NCBI GenBank assembly: GCA_029204225.1 | Contig: CM055111.1 | Coordinates: 9,232,188-9,296,187, forward strand | DNA: 64,000 nucleotides | Direction: 5' to 3' | Origin: Diphasiastrum complanatum | Lineage: Eukaryota; Streptophyta; Lycopodiopsida; Lycopodiales; Lycopodiaceae | Shown: positions 10,893 through 22,968 of the stretch, piece by piece | Layout: each line of letters starts with the position of its first letter | How positions within the stretch are numbered: the stretch's first letter is position 1 | Made by a program: the position numbers and the translations under genes | Notes under the pieces: generated by a model | The model's input: the letters and a program-made list of their open reading frames with translations, nothing else | Told to the model about the DNA's origin: nothing | Databases searched by the model: none

Positions 10893-11132
10893 CATGGAAT
10901 CTATTCATCCCACGATATCACCACACATAGATTCTATTCATCCCAAGACACCTCACATGGATTCTATTCATCTCACAACACCTCACGCAAATTCTACTAT
11001 GGATTCTATTCATTCCACGATATCACCACACATCGATTCTATCTATCTCATGACACCTCACATCGATTCTATCCATCCCACAACACTCACATTGATTTTA
11101 TCCATCCCACATCACCTCACATACCTTGTGTA
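10893..11132 (+). repeat. Minisatellite coding a DSIHPT-type repeat
   Basis: About seven imperfect units of 30-39 bp share GATTCTATTCATCCCAC and CACCTCACAT. In one frame they encode DSIHPT.(S/T)PHI repeats. The array sits between the zinc-finger-like exon and the SET-like segment and may have lain within the ancestral reading frame. Unit-length changes alter the frame along it. Confidence 0.75.
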
Positions 11133-11269
11133 GAATCTCCTCTTCTTCCTATTCCATCTAGATTTACTCCACAAAAAAAAAAAATATGACTTGGACGTAT
11201 TTTGACAAGATTTGAAAATGAACAACTAAATTTACGTAATGTTGACTTATTTAAAAATGTTTTTAAAAA

Positions 11270-11929
11270 AAATTCATTGATTGAGTCTCCCCTTCCTCCC
11301 TACCTAGAAGCATTGGTTAAGCCCTTTGATAGAAAGAAATATTCATGTTAGCCTAATAGAGTACCACTACCATTATGTGGAACATCATTTTCATATTGGG
11401 GTCATATGTACATGATCAAGCCAAGTGAGCACTTTCCTAATGCGGGATTGGGTTTATTTTCTTTGACTAGCATTGATGTCCCCTTGAATAGTGTTGTCAC
11501 ATTAATGCCTTATATAAAACCTCCATACAATTGAGGTGATTGGCATACTCTATGTCATCACAATGGAGAATGCAGGTTTATGGCTTGAATGCCAATGCTT
11601 GTTCTTTGAAAGAGCGACGTGTGCAAGAAGAGAATGTTTCGAAATCACATCGTATGTACATTGATGGGCGTCCAGAAAAATATGGCAATATTGCTGCATA
11701 TATAAATAGTTCCATTGGGCACCCTTCATTAACTAATTGTGATTTCGAGGAATGTACCAATGGAAAGAAAGAATACTTTTCTAGGAACTCAAAAAGTACA
11801 TACATAATGGTATGTGCAATAAGGCCCATTAAATGTGGTGGAGAGCTATTCATCAAATATAGCTTCAATCGCCCTCTTCCAAGATGTGTACAAAAGGCTT
11901 TGAGCCAAACTCAAGCATGTACCTTGTGA
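11270..11929 (+). pseudogene. SET-domain-like segment inside the CACTA gene
   Basis: SET domains are lysine methyltransferase folds. Two frames together give the order of SET motifs. Frame one (about 11,395-11,590) reads KPSEHFPNAGLGLFSLTSID and then VVTLMPYIKPPYN-stop, like the opening AG.GLFA...I strand. After a frameshift, the ORF from 11540 gives GNIAAYINSSIG and NCDFEE, aligning with the GN..R(F/Y)IN.S...NC cofactor-site motif. It then gives YIMVCAIRPIKCGGELFIKY, aligning with the A.R.I..GEEL...Y motif. The classic NHSC is changed to NSSI. A nonsense codon at about 11,532 and the frameshift make it inactive here. It shares the strand of the transposase and lies between its presumed N-terminal zinc finger and catalytic core. 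Confidence 0.65.
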
Positions 11930-12087
11930 ATATCAAAATACATTTTATCTATTTAGTGAGAGCAAGTTAAATTGAATGTGAATTAATTGTTTTTTTAATA
12001 TTTCATATGGCATGTCTTAATTTAAGATATGCTGTTTGATTTGCATGTCTTAATTTTAGTTTTAATTTTTATGAATGACAATCTTAT

Positions 12088-14880
12088 ATGTTAATTTGTT
12101 TCCCATGTTTGAGGGACTATGAACTGTCATCTAGCTCTAGTGACGATGACAACAGTCACTCCATATCCAAAACAAGATTGGCATACGATGGGCCGCACAT
12201 AAATCAACTATCACGTCATGAGCGTATGGGATTGAGAGCCATGATGAAAATAGATGAACAACAATGTGCCAAAGCAAATCAGTCTCGATCTTCTTCTTCT
12301 TCTTCTTCTTCAGAATCAAGATCAAGTGCTGAAAATGATTTTTGCATTCAAGATGAAATTGAAATCATGAACACCTTGATAAATAACATCTATGAGCATC
12401 ATGATATGGAAGAACGCACTGAACATGATAGCGAATCATTTATTAGTGTCGAGGAAAAAAAATTGAGAGAAGAATCAAACACACCATTATATCTAGGAGC
12501 AAAGACATCTCGTTTGGTTGCTTCGTTGCTTATATTGAACCTCCAAGCAAAATATAAATGGAGTGATACAAGTGTTACATCCTTATTTGGGTAAATAAGA
12601 TTGAGATTTTTTTTTAAGAATTTAATAGATGTGTTGTTCAAGTCAAATGTTTTAGTTGGCTAAATGATCTTTTATTTTATACTATGAAAATTCATTTCAT
12701 TATGTATAGGTTATTGTGGAGACTACTCCTAGAAGGAAACACTATGTTAGATACAAGAGGTGAGGCACGAAAAATGTTGAGTGCAATGGGAATGGACTAT
12801 ACATTGCATCATGCTTGTCCAAAAGATTGCATCTTATATCGTGGTGAGTATCGAGGGTTAAAAGCTTGTCCTATATGTGATACTCCTCGATATTGAGATG
12901 ACTTACAAGGGACCACTATCCCATGCAAGGTGTTATGACACTTTCTAATAATCCCACGATTGCAACGATTCTTTCATTGCAAGTCTCTTGTAGAACTTGT
13001 GAATTGGCATGCAAGTCATTGTTCTTCGGATGAGATCATGAGAGTACCCTCAGACTCTCCTGCATGGTAACACATTGACAAAGAATATCCATGTTTCGCA
13101 AGTGAAACAAGAAATATAAGATTTGGACTTGCAACAGACGAGGTTAACCCCTTTGAAAAAATGTCAAGCACGTGGTTTACTTGGCCAGTGGTGTTGGTCA
13201 ACTATAACATTCCACCTTGGCTAAGCATCAAAAAAGGACATCTCATACTAGCACTTCTAATTCTTGGAAAATATAAAGTAAAAAATATGGATATCTATTT
13301 TGCACCATTGATTGAGGAACTAGAACTTCTATGGAAGGGAGTCCAAGCATATGACATCTCAGGTCCACTTCAAGACAAAACATTTTTGTTGTGTGCGATG
13401 TTAATGTGGACTATGCATGACTATCCAGGATTGGGCAATTGTTCAGGTGACTATAAAATGAAATCATTTGTAATGTTTGTATATTTATTTTTTATGCATG
13501 CAATATTTATGCTTTAAAAGAATTCTATTTATAACACGAATTGGATTTGATTCTTTTAGGTTTTACAACTTCTAGATATCACGCGTGTCTCATTTGTGGA
13601 CCAAATATTGATGCTCGTCACTCACGTCATTTAAACAAAGTCGTGTATGAAAATCATCGCAAGTACTTGCATGATGAAAATCATCCATTTAGAAATGCTC
13701 ATAGAAGAGGCTTTGGAGGAAGATCAGAAACAAGAATGCCTCCAAAGATAATGTCCGTGGCAGATTGGCACAAACTTTGGATTGAATCCGAGACTAAGCC
13801 AATCAATGGTATGAAAAGACTATCCATCTTTCATTGTTTACCATATTGGAATAACCTTTTGATCAATCACTTGCTTGATCAATATGGAAACACTTGGTGG
13901 GCGACAAAGACAGTATTTCTGCCAGGCAAGATCTACAAGAATCAAAAACAAAAAAAGAGGATTGGCCAAAATTATGTACTGATGGAAATACCTATAATAT
14001 TCCAAGAGCCCCTTGGATTCTTACGAAAGAAGAGTCTAAGTACGTATGGTCAGTCATTTGCGAGATGAGAACACCAACGGGCTTTGCTCATTCACTACGA
14101 ACATTATTCACAGCTGAAGGAAAACTCCATGGTCTAAAATCTCACGATTGGTTGAAGATGGTCGAGTACATATTTCCAATGTGCATTCGTGGCTGTCTAA
14201 CTGATCAACTTCGTGATGCCATTTACAAATTAGCATCCATTGTCAGGTACTTAATTTTTTTTGTTTAGATCGATATCTTATGAAATTTAGTGTTTTTTTT
14301 CTAATACAAGTTTGATAAAATAATATGAACGTACTAAAATCTAGTTATACTACAAACATGATGTAGATGGATGTGTGGTAAGGAGATTCGTGAGATAGAC
14401 GTGCAAACAAAGCAAGAAGATATGGTGGAGGTTGTATGTATGCTTGAGAGGGATTTTCCAACTTCTATCCTAGACATACAGGTGTATCTTCTTGTGCACT
14501 TGGTCCAAGAAGTTGGTATTGTCGGTCCTGTGCACTCAATGTATAATACACTTAAATTTGATTTTAGTAGTTTCAATAAATGTAGTGTGATTCTTTCAAA
14601 TTATAAATAACAGAATGTTCTCATTGATGTGTTAAAATTTTCTGTAGGTGGATGTTTTTCTTGGAGCGATTCATGAGAGTGTTGAAAGATTTTGTGCGTC
14701 AGAAGGCAAGGCCAGAGAGAAGCATGTCAGAGGGATGGTTAGTGCAAGAATCTCTATTTTATGTTACCGAAGTTTTGTTTCAAATATATCCATCTGCTCC
14801 ACGACTATGGCATGATGAGGAAAGCAATGAGGTGAAAGGTGAAAAACCTCAAGGTATGGGTAGTCTTAAAAAAATGACAC
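12088..14880 (+). pseudogene. TNP2: CACTA transposase core (Transposase_21) and start of DUF4218
   Basis: An acidic Ser-rich N-terminus (12,115 onward) leads to NTPLYLGAKTSRLVASLLIL and KYKWSDTSVTSLFG. A 119-bp intron (12591-12709) interrupts it, then LLLEGNTMLDTRGEARKML and DYTLHHACPKDCILY follow. Next come LVELVNWHASHCSSDEIMR and GLATDEVNPFEKMSSTWFTW, typical of TNP2 transposases. A second intron (13447-13559) precedes HACLICGP and LPYWNNLLINHLLD. The conserved stretch after HLLD is deleted with a frameshift, then KDSISARQDLQESK resumes. ILTKEESKYVWSV, GLKSHDWLKMVEYIFP and IRGCL, then LVHLVQEVGIVGPVHSMY and EGWLVQESLFYVTEVLF, mark DUF4218. In-frame stops at 12894, about 12934 and about 13066 disable it. 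Confidence 0.88.
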
Positions 14881-15560
14881 TGTTAAAAATTCACAATTCT
14901 AGCTTGACTAGTTTTGGTCATATGACTTGTAAATAGTTAGATGGTCATGATGTGGCTTGTCACACGTGCCAAATAGCATAGGATTCCATTCATAAGGATG
15001 TTCTCAAGTAGACCTAAGTGTTAGAACCTTTGGAATGAGTCCAAATTATGCTTAGATACAAGGGAGAAAAAATAGGAGCTATTTTTGGTAATTTTTGCAT
15101 TGTTGAGGGATCTCCAAGATTCCAACCCTAACTTGGTAGGGATGAAAGATCCACCAAAATTAGCATTAGGGATAGGTTTAGGGATACTCATACCTGTCCA
15201 AAACCGTGATGGATCATGTATATATAGGTGATGATATCTCACCAAAATCAATCAAGCAATTTCATGTTTTTTCTCTCATAATGCTGCAATTGCTCTCTAT
15301 GTTCATAATTGTTTGAGTACTTGTGATTACTAATGATTATAGGATTGAATGTATCTGGTGTACAGTACTCAGACTGTGGGAGGCCGTACTTTCACACGTG
15401 TGAAGCCTTCTTCAAGGATTTGGGCCATTTAGTGAGGTTCAAGCATAGATTTTTGGTGGATTTTGATGGTTCAACTTGTGCTAATCTTATGAAATCATAA
15501 TCTATTGTTTCCCTCATCATTTCAAGTGTTTTAGGATCCTTATTTGCTTTAATTTTTACA
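14881..15560 (+). repeat. Copia-2 5' LTR
   Basis: 680 bp. A TATATATAG box lies at about 15219-15227 and a CACACGTGTG palindrome at 15393-15402. The LTR ends ...TTTTTACA, directly before the primer site. Confidence 0.95.
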
Positions 15561-15573
15561 TGGTATCAGAGCC
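15561..15573 (+). other. Copia-2 primer-binding site
   Basis: TGGTATCAGAGCC, complementary to initiator tRNA-Met, abuts the 5' LTR. Confidence 0.95.
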
Positions 15574-16371
15574 TAAAGGCTGAAATGAGCTAAATCTTTG
15601 GTTTTCATTCAATTTGATCACAATTTTTGATCTAAATCTTGTGTAGATTGGATCTTAGCATCTACTATTGATTCTAGAACTCAAAGTGAGTCAAATACAT
15701 TGGAGATTGGTGTTGTGTGACTTCATTTGCAGGTTTTTAGGTGTCTAAAACCAGAGGCAAAGTTGAATTCAATTCACATTACCAAGATAGCAAGTTTTGG
15801 TTGCTCCAAGCATTGATTTCTAAGCGAGTTTTGGAGGTGATTTCATAGAGGAGGCTTTCTAGCATTCAAGGAGAGGGAAGATCGGAGTTTTGGGGACTCT
15901 TCAAGGCTATTCTAAGGTGTAGTAGACACCTCCTAAAGTGATTTAGGTTCAGTCCAACCATTGCTTGACTTATGCACCAAATTAGATCAATTTTTCATCA
16001 ATTTTGATCATTTTTTGCTTGTGATTGGATAGTAGATTGTGTTGCATCCTCATTAAGTTCCATTTAAATCTTTTACAAGTGATTTTGGAAGTATATTAGG
16101 TTGCTGAAATTCACTCTTGATCAGATCATTTGGAAGCTTTAATGTTCTTTATAGAAAGAGGGGCAATTCTACTAGTATTGTCTACTTCAATCAAGCAAGT
16201 GCATTGTTTCTAGTATTCTATGATTTGATTTTGTTAGAAATCATTCTTAGATCTTTATAGGAAGTCTATTACTGATCTTTTCAAGTCCCTAAGAAGTGGG
16301 ATAAGATAGACCTTCAATCAAATCAATAGAAGTAACCTTCATTTGTGTCAAGTCCTTGATTAGGAGACTAG

Positions 16372-19300
16372 ATGGCATCTATAAATGCATATCTTTTGGA
16401 TACTAATGAAAGGCTCAACAAAACTAACTATTCCATATGGAAAGTTAGAATGGAATCTATCATGATCATGCAAGATCTGATGAAAATTGTAAATGGTAAG
16501 GAGGGTGAACCTATTCATCCTCAAGAAAAAGCCAAATACATCAAGAGGTGCAATGTTGCACTACATTGCATAAAAATGAATGTTGCAAATGAACTCTTAA
16601 GAGAGGTAGGAGATTGCACTTCAGCTCAAGATGCTTGGGAGACTTTGCAAAAGGTCTATGAATCCAAGAACCAAACTAGAATGTTAGCTTTGAAGAATCA
16701 AATCTATAGAAGCTATCAAAAGAAAGGAGAGAGTGCACATACTTTTGTCCTAAGAGTAAAGGAATTGAACAAAGAGCTAGCCTTTATAGGTACCCTATCA
16801 AGGATGAAGAGCTTGTTCAACTCATATTTAATGGACTAAGTTTTGAATTTGACAATTTGGTTCAGGGATATGCAATTATGGGTAAGCAACCCATACTTGA
16901 AAAACTCCAAGGCACACTCATGGCCGAGGAATCAAGAAGGATCCAAATGCAAGAGAGGATGGATAGGCTTTCCATCCAAGGTGGAGATGACCAAGCTCTC
17001 TTCACCAAAGGCAAAGGCAAGTCCAAAGGCAAAGGATCAACATTCAAGAAGTCTACAAAGCTTGAGGATCAAGAAGGACCCCCAAAGGCATCTCCATCAA
17101 CCACCAAAGTCAAGAAGGACAAATCAAAGGTGAAGTGCTACTATTGTAGCAAGATGGGGCATTATGCCTCAGAATGCTTCAAGAGGAAGCAAGATCAAAG
17201 CCAAGCCAACATGAGCAAAGAGGAGGAGGAGGAGAGTTCACATGAGGACTCTCTCATGATGTCCATATTTTCTTCAACAAGCTTCAAAGGAGAAGATCCT
17301 TGGTGGATTGACTCGGGTGCTAGTTCACACATGACTAGTAAAAGGGAGTTTTTCTCTTCTCTCTTATCTTATGATGGACCTATAAAGTCTATCTCTAGCT
17401 TGTAAGATTGAAGGAGTTGGTAGCATTCCCCTTTGCTTAGGATCTTCCAAAAAGATCAACATAGAAGGTGTTTTGTACATTCCTACAATAACAAAGAATC
17501 TACTAAGTGTTGGCCAAATGGTAGACAATGGTTTCAATGTTGACTTTGCTTCAAATGAATGTTTCATCAAGAATAAGAGTAAGATAGTGGCTAGGGGCAC
17601 TAAACTTGAAAAACTTTATAAGCTGGATGCATTTGTGGATACTAATGTTGTCATGTTGGCCGAGAAGAGCAAGATATCTACCTTTACTTTATGGCACAAA
17701 AGACTTGGACATGTCAACTTGGGTTCCATGGAGGCTATGATCAAGGAGGAGTATGCTTTAGGCCTACCAAGGTCTATTGGGAAGGAAGACAAGGTTTGTG
17801 AAGCTTGTGCCTTATCCAAGGCACATAAGAAGGTGTTTCCTAACTCCATCACAAAGTCATCTCATCCTCTTGAACTCATACACTCGGATGTGCACATTGC
17901 TAGCACCAAATCTAATGGAGGTTCATCCATGTTTTTAACCTTCATTGATGACTACTCAAGATTTTGTTGGGTGTTCTTACTTTCCTTCAAGTCTCAAGTA
18001 TTTGATACTTTTGTAAAGTTCAATTTGTTTGTGGAAAAGCATCATAATCATAGCATCAAGATTCTTAGAAGTGACAATGGTGGAGAATTCATCTCCAATG
18101 AGTTCAAGGCCTTTTGTGAGGAGGAAGGGATCAAGAAAGAGACTTCTTGTCCTTACACTCCTCAACAAAATGGAGTTGCTGAAAGAAGGAATAGAACATT
18201 ATGTGAATGTTCTAAGGCTTTAAGATTAGATGCTTGTTTGCCCAAATCCTTTTGGGGTGAGTCTCTTGTATGTGCAAACTACTTGATGAATAGGATGTCT
18301 TGCAAAGCAATTGAAGGCAAAACTCCTTATGAGATGTTGTATGGAAAGAAACCCAATCTTAATCACTTGAAAGTTTTTGGGTGTATATGTTATGTGCATG
18401 TGCCATTGGAAACAAGAACCAAGGAGGATCCATCTTCCACAAGAGCGATCATGCTTGGATATGCAAGCTCAAGCAAGGGCTACAAAGTCTATCTCCCATC
18501 CTTGAACAAATTTGTTGTTTCAAGGGATGTCATCTTTGATGAACATCATATGCATATGCTTGAAGAAGGATCAAGTGCTCCAACAATCAAGAAGAAGATG
18601 GCCGAGGAGCAAGATCTTGGTTTTGAGGAGGAGCTCATGGAGGAGCAAGCACCAAACCCACCTATCACACCAAGGAGATCTTCAAGGGCAAAAGTGGAGC
18701 CATCAAGGCTCACATATCAAGGCAAAGGACAGCAAGTTGAGGGTATCTCATCCACTTCTTATGCTTTATCTAGTTTTGAAGAACCGTATAGTGTTGAAGA
18801 TGCATTGAACTCCAAAGAATGGTATAAAGCTATGTTGGATGAGTATGATGCCTTGATTGAGAATGAAACTTGGTTGCTTGTTGAGAGACCTCAAAGGAAT
18901 GTAATAGGATGCAAGTGGGTCTTCAAGCTTAAGTTGAATGCAAATGGGAGTGTTAACAAACATAAAGCAAGATTAGTTGCAAAAGGTTATGCTCAAGAGA
19001 GAGGGATAGACTATGAGGAAACTTTTTGCACCCGTGGCCAAGATGGTCACAATAAGACTAATCATTGCACTTGCATCACATTTTGGATGGATTCTATGTC
19101 AAATGGATGTCTCCAATGCTTTCTTGAATGGTTTTTTGGAAGAGGATATCTATATGGAGCAGCCATAACGGTTCATCAAGCATGGAATGGAGAACAAAGT
19201 ATGCCATCTCCAAAGAAGCATCTATGGCTTGAAGCAAGCCTCGAGATCTTGGAATTCAAGACTACATTGCTATCTTATTTCACTTTCTTTTGTTCAAAGT

Positions 19301-20311
19301 GAATATGATCCCACTCTTTACATTAAGTTTGATGATGTTGGTATTGTACTTTTACTCATTTATGTAGATGACATCATCATTAGTGGAAATAGTGTTGATG
19401 GTATTGAAAAAATCAAGATAGATCTATCCTTAGAGTTCAAGATGGTAGATCTAGGGTGTCTTCACTTCATCTTAGGCATAGAAGTACTTAGAGGGTCTGA
19501 TTTTATCTTTATAAGTCAAGTAAACTATGCTCAAAGTCTTTTGAAGAAGTTTAAGATGGAAGTATGCAAAAGTGTTGACACACCAATGGAGCAAGATGTA
19601 AAAGTGCCAAATGAAGATGATGAAAGATCCTTCATGGATATCACTTTGTTTAGGCAACTTATAGGTTCCTTAATGTGGATCACTATAACTAGACCAGATC
19701 TTAGCTTTTGTGTATGTAGGTTGAGCCAATCCATGCAAAAGCCATTGAATATCCATTGGAAAAAGGCTAAGAGGATTCTAAGATACATCTCAGGTACATT
19801 GGATTTTGGGATTCTATATAGAGGAGATGTGATTAACCTTCATGCATTTAGTGATTCAGATTTTGCAGGGGACAAAAGGGATAGGAAATCAACTTTCATA
19901 GGAGAAGGTGTGGTTTCATGGCTTTCAAAAAAGCAAGAAACTATATCTCTATCTTCAACCGAGGCCGAGTACAAAGCTTTGACAACCACTACAAAGGAGG
20001 TACTTTGGATCAAGAGATTATTGGTGGAACTAAAGATCATGGATTCAGAGGAGGAACCAATCATCTACAATGACAATATATCAGCCCAACACCTTGCATC
20101 TAACCCAATCTTCCATGCAAGATCTAAGCACATTGAGATATGCCATCACTTTGTGAGAGACATGGTGCAAGCCAAGGAGATTGCTTTGGAGCATGTTCCA
20201 AGCAATGAATGTGTAGCTGATCTACTTACTAAACCACTTCAAAAGACACCTTTTATGAAGTTCAGATCATCACTTGGAGTGATAAGTAAAGCAATGATTG
20301 AACCAAGCTAG
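16372..20311 (+). pseudogene. gag-pol: Copia-2 gag-pol with frameshifts
   Basis: Gag starts at ATG 16372 (MASINAYLLDTNERLNKTNY). One base is missing near 16,790 and gag resumes in another frame through the zinc knuckle CYYCSKMGHYASEC. The protease motif is DPWWIDSGASSHMT. A second shift near 17,400 leads to the pre-integrase and integrase (WHKRLGHVNLGSM, HSDVH, YTPQQNGVAERRNRT). RT begins in frame (ENETWLLVERP, GCKWVFKLK), then a five-T run near 19,025 shifts the frame. QMDVSNAFLNGFLEEDIYME follows, then a TAA at about 19168, IYGLKQASRSWN and the catalytic YVDD at 19361-19372. RNase H (FSDSDFAGDKRDRKS, LSSTEAEYKAL, VADLLTKPL) lacks about five residues after RDRKST. Each lesion is small, so the copy was probably coding-competent when it inserted. 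Confidence 0.92.
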
Positions 20312-20315
20312 ATAG

Positions 20316-20325
20316 TGAGGAGGAG
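20316..20325 (+). other. Copia-2 polypurine tract
   Basis: TGAGGAGGAG directly precedes the 3' LTR. It is the plus-strand primer site. Confidence 0.85.
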
Positions 20326-21005
20326 TGTTAAAAATTCACAATTCTAGCTTGACTAGTTTTGGTCATATGACTTGTAAATAGTTAGATGGTCATGATGTGG
20401 CTTGTCACACGTGCCAAATAGCATAGGATTCCATTCATAAGGATGTTCTCAAGTAGACTAAGTGTTAGAACCTTTGGAATGAGTCCAAATTATGCTTAGA
20501 TACAAGGGAGAAAAAATAGGAGCTATTTTTGGTAATTTTTGCATTGTTGAGGGATCTCCAAGATTCCAACCCTAACTTGGTAGGGATGAAAGATCCACCA
20601 AAATTAGCATTAGGGATAGGTTTAGGGCTACTCATACCTGCCCAAAACCGTGATGGATCATGTATATATCGGTGATGATATCTCACCAAAATCAATCAAG
20701 CAATTTCATGTTTTTCTCTCATAATGGTGCAATTGCTCTCTATGTTCATAATTGTTTGAGTACTTGTGATTACTAATGATTACAGGATTGAATGTAGGTC
20801 TGGTGTACAGTACTCAGACTGTGGGAGGCCGTACTTTCACACGTGTGAAGCCTTCTTCAAGGATTTGGGCCATTTAGTGAGGTTCAAGCATAGATTTTTG
20901 ATGGATTTTGATGGTTCAACTTGTGCTAATCTTATGAAATCATAATCTATTGTTTCCCTCATAATTTCAAGTGTTTTAGGATCCTTATTTGCTATAATTT
21001 TTACA
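20326..21005 (+). repeat. Copia-2 3' LTR
   Basis: 680 bp, with a CACACGTGTG palindrome at 20838-20847. It is followed by the GACAC target duplicate, after which the CACTA gene resumes. Confidence 0.95.
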
Positions 21006-22245
21006 GACACCTAGTTTGAGAGAAAAAATTTCAACCTTCATGCTATATAATTCAGGAGTAATGGATAAATGGTTGGAATTATATGAAGAAGAAAAAAAAA
21101 AGGGTATTGACTTCATGCTATATAATTTTTACAGACACCGACGCAATAGGCGTAGAGGTCAAGCTACACCTTCACATGATCTTGAGCCATTGCCCAACCA
21201 ATGCACTATAGACTGGATGGTTGATACACTCCGACAAGCAAGATCAAAGGGACAATTCACATCTGACACAGAATGGGAATTTGCAAGAGGATGTGATTGG
21301 AAGGTTTGTCTATAACTCTATTTTTTTAAGTGAACAATTTTAATTTGTATGATGATTGATTATTGTTTTAATTATAATCAACATGTGACAATATCGAAAG
21401 TATAGTGCAATGTGGGCATATGGTCGTCATCATCGCATTGAATCAATTGATATGAAATGACGAACTTATGATTGTTGTGTCACGGCATCCTTCCGTCAAG
21501 AAAGTCGGAGTAGTGCTCGAGATCAAAGTCCAATTTCTGGAGAGCTTGAGTATGTAGGAACCATACAAGCCATATATGAGGTGTGTTTTGGTGAAATGGG
21601 TAAGAATTTGTTGTTTGACGTGAAATGGTTCAAAATCAACTATAGAGGATCAAATGCAACTGTAAAAAAAGATCGTAGTAGATTTTTTGCTATCGGTTCA
21701 ACCAAGACATTAAGCGTGGACTTTTCAGACACATTGGTGTTGCCTCGTCATTGTGTACAGGTGTGCATGAATTTTACATTTTTTTCTTTTTGTCAATTGT
21801 GATCAATGTTATATTAATCATCTACACTACTTTTTAATTACATCTATTTATTGTGAATTAAAATGTAAGCATAACAAATATCTAATCCTAACATTGCTAA
21901 ATGTGCAGGTATTTTTTCAACCAGATCGACTAAACAATTAAGCCACGCTCAAGACATGTATTCGAAAATGCATATGTTGAGAATGAAATGGAAGATCTAA
22001 ATTTGGACAACACAAGTATATCTAATGAAGATGTACATATACCTTCGAGTTTTATAAATATTGAAAACCCGAGAATTGATTCTCATGATTTCAACAACTC
22101 AGATGATGAAGAGGACAACAATGATTCTTTGCATGAGGACAATATTGAGAGAGGTTTTGATTTCGATAGTGATGATGAAAATCATCTTAGCGGAGATGAG
22201 TTGCAAGATGTATTGGCTGATGAATTTGAATCTTGCGATGATTAA
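21006..22245 (+). pseudogene. TNP2: CACTA transposase 3' part: DUF4216 and acidic tail
   Basis: This is the continuation of the transposase gene right of Copia-2. A basic stretch (YRHRRNRRRGQATPSHD) and DTEWEFARGCDWK end at a GT donor near 21,303. The next exon (about 21,405-21,760) reads SFRQESRSSARDQSPISGEL, EYVGTIQAIYEVCFGEMGKN, LLFDVKWFKINYRG and KKDRSRFFAIGSTKTLSVDF, then VLPRHCVQ. This matches the DUF4216 pattern of TNP2 proteins. A stop interrupts it near 21,460. After another intron come VFFQPDRL and, from 21,988, an acidic tail rich in Asp, Glu, Asn and Ser (DDEEDNNDSLHEDNIE) to the stop at 22245. Presence on both sides of Copia-2 in the same order shows the CACTA gene was there first. 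Confidence 0.78.
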
Positions 22246-22965
22246 TAAAGTTTGTACATGTCACAAATAATTTTGTCATAAAATGATCCATTGTGGTCAA
22301 TATATATTGTTTTCAAATTAAAATTATTATATTTTTCTATGATGTTGCATTTCGAAAGTTTCATTTCAAACGCATCTGGCAATCACTTAAAATTAAAAAA
22401 ATTTATCAATATTAGTAGATGTGTGAACTAATTAAAAGATATATGTGTTGATTATTTATATATTATGATTTAAAAACATCTTCTTTGAGATAATAATACA
22501 CTTTGCCACAATATTGTTCGACTATTCATTGATCTTTGCAAACACGCAAAAGTGTATAACATTGCAATTTTTTTATCAACAAATTAGCTTAACAAGCTAC
22601 CACACGGCTCTCAAATGTAAGGTACTTAGCATCCTTTCACATGCATATTAAGCTCACGCTTATATTTTTACCCATCAATACCATATTGAAAAAATTGTCA
22701 AATTTTGATTAAAATTTTTTCTCAATATAGAAACACATCATAATGTCTATAAATACATAAGATAGCATGTACTGATAGTAATTTTAATTCGTTAGAGCAT
22801 AATAATTTGAGATAATGACATTTAATTTTTAGTCCACATTTTATTATAAGTATACACCTATTCAAAATATTTAAAAAAATCTTATTTGCTTTTAAATTAA
22901 TCATAAAGTTGTTTTTTATTAACTTATTATTCATAATAGATAAAAAAAAACTACAACAAGCTAAT
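22246..22965 (+). other. AT-rich DNA after the CACTA gene, no gene
   Basis: Strongly AT-rich, without a supported coding region. It probably holds the 3' UTR and subterminal DNA of the CACTA element. I looked for a TAGTG-type terminus and cannot place one with confidence. Confidence 0.35.
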
Positions 22966-22968
22966 TTT

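Larger units (their letters stand above)
14881..21005 (+). mobile_element. Copia-2: complete LTR retrotransposon inserted in the CACTA gene
   Basis: Ty1/copia element with 680-bp LTRs (TGTTAAAA...TTTTTACA), an exact 5-bp target duplication GACAC (14876-14880 and 21006-21010), an initiator tRNA-Met primer site and a polypurine tract. By hand count the LTRs differ at about 8-9 substitutions plus three small indels (roughly 1.3%), so it is younger than Copia-1. All domains are present (gag, protease, integrase, RT, RNase H), but gag-pol carries three single-base frameshifts, one nonsense codon and a small RNase H deletion. Confidence 0.96.
10022..22245 (+). pseudogene. Decayed CACTA (TNP2-type) transposase gene, split by Copia-2
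   Basis: TNP2-type transposases cut and paste CACTA (En/Spm) elements. The exons lie in order on the plus strand with GT-AG introns: upstream exons (10.0-10.6 kb), a repeat-coding stretch, a SET-like segment (11.3-11.9 kb), the Transposase_21 core (12.1-14.25 kb), a DUF4218 region (14.1-14.88 kb), Copia-2, then DUF4216 and an acidic tail (21.0-22.25 kb). Removing Copia-2 and one GACAC restores the host sequence. In-frame stops (12894, about 12934, about 13066 and others) and a deletion with frameshift near 13,880 show it is dead. I did not find the terminal CACTA/TAGTG repeats, so the element boundaries are open. Confidence 0.8.
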
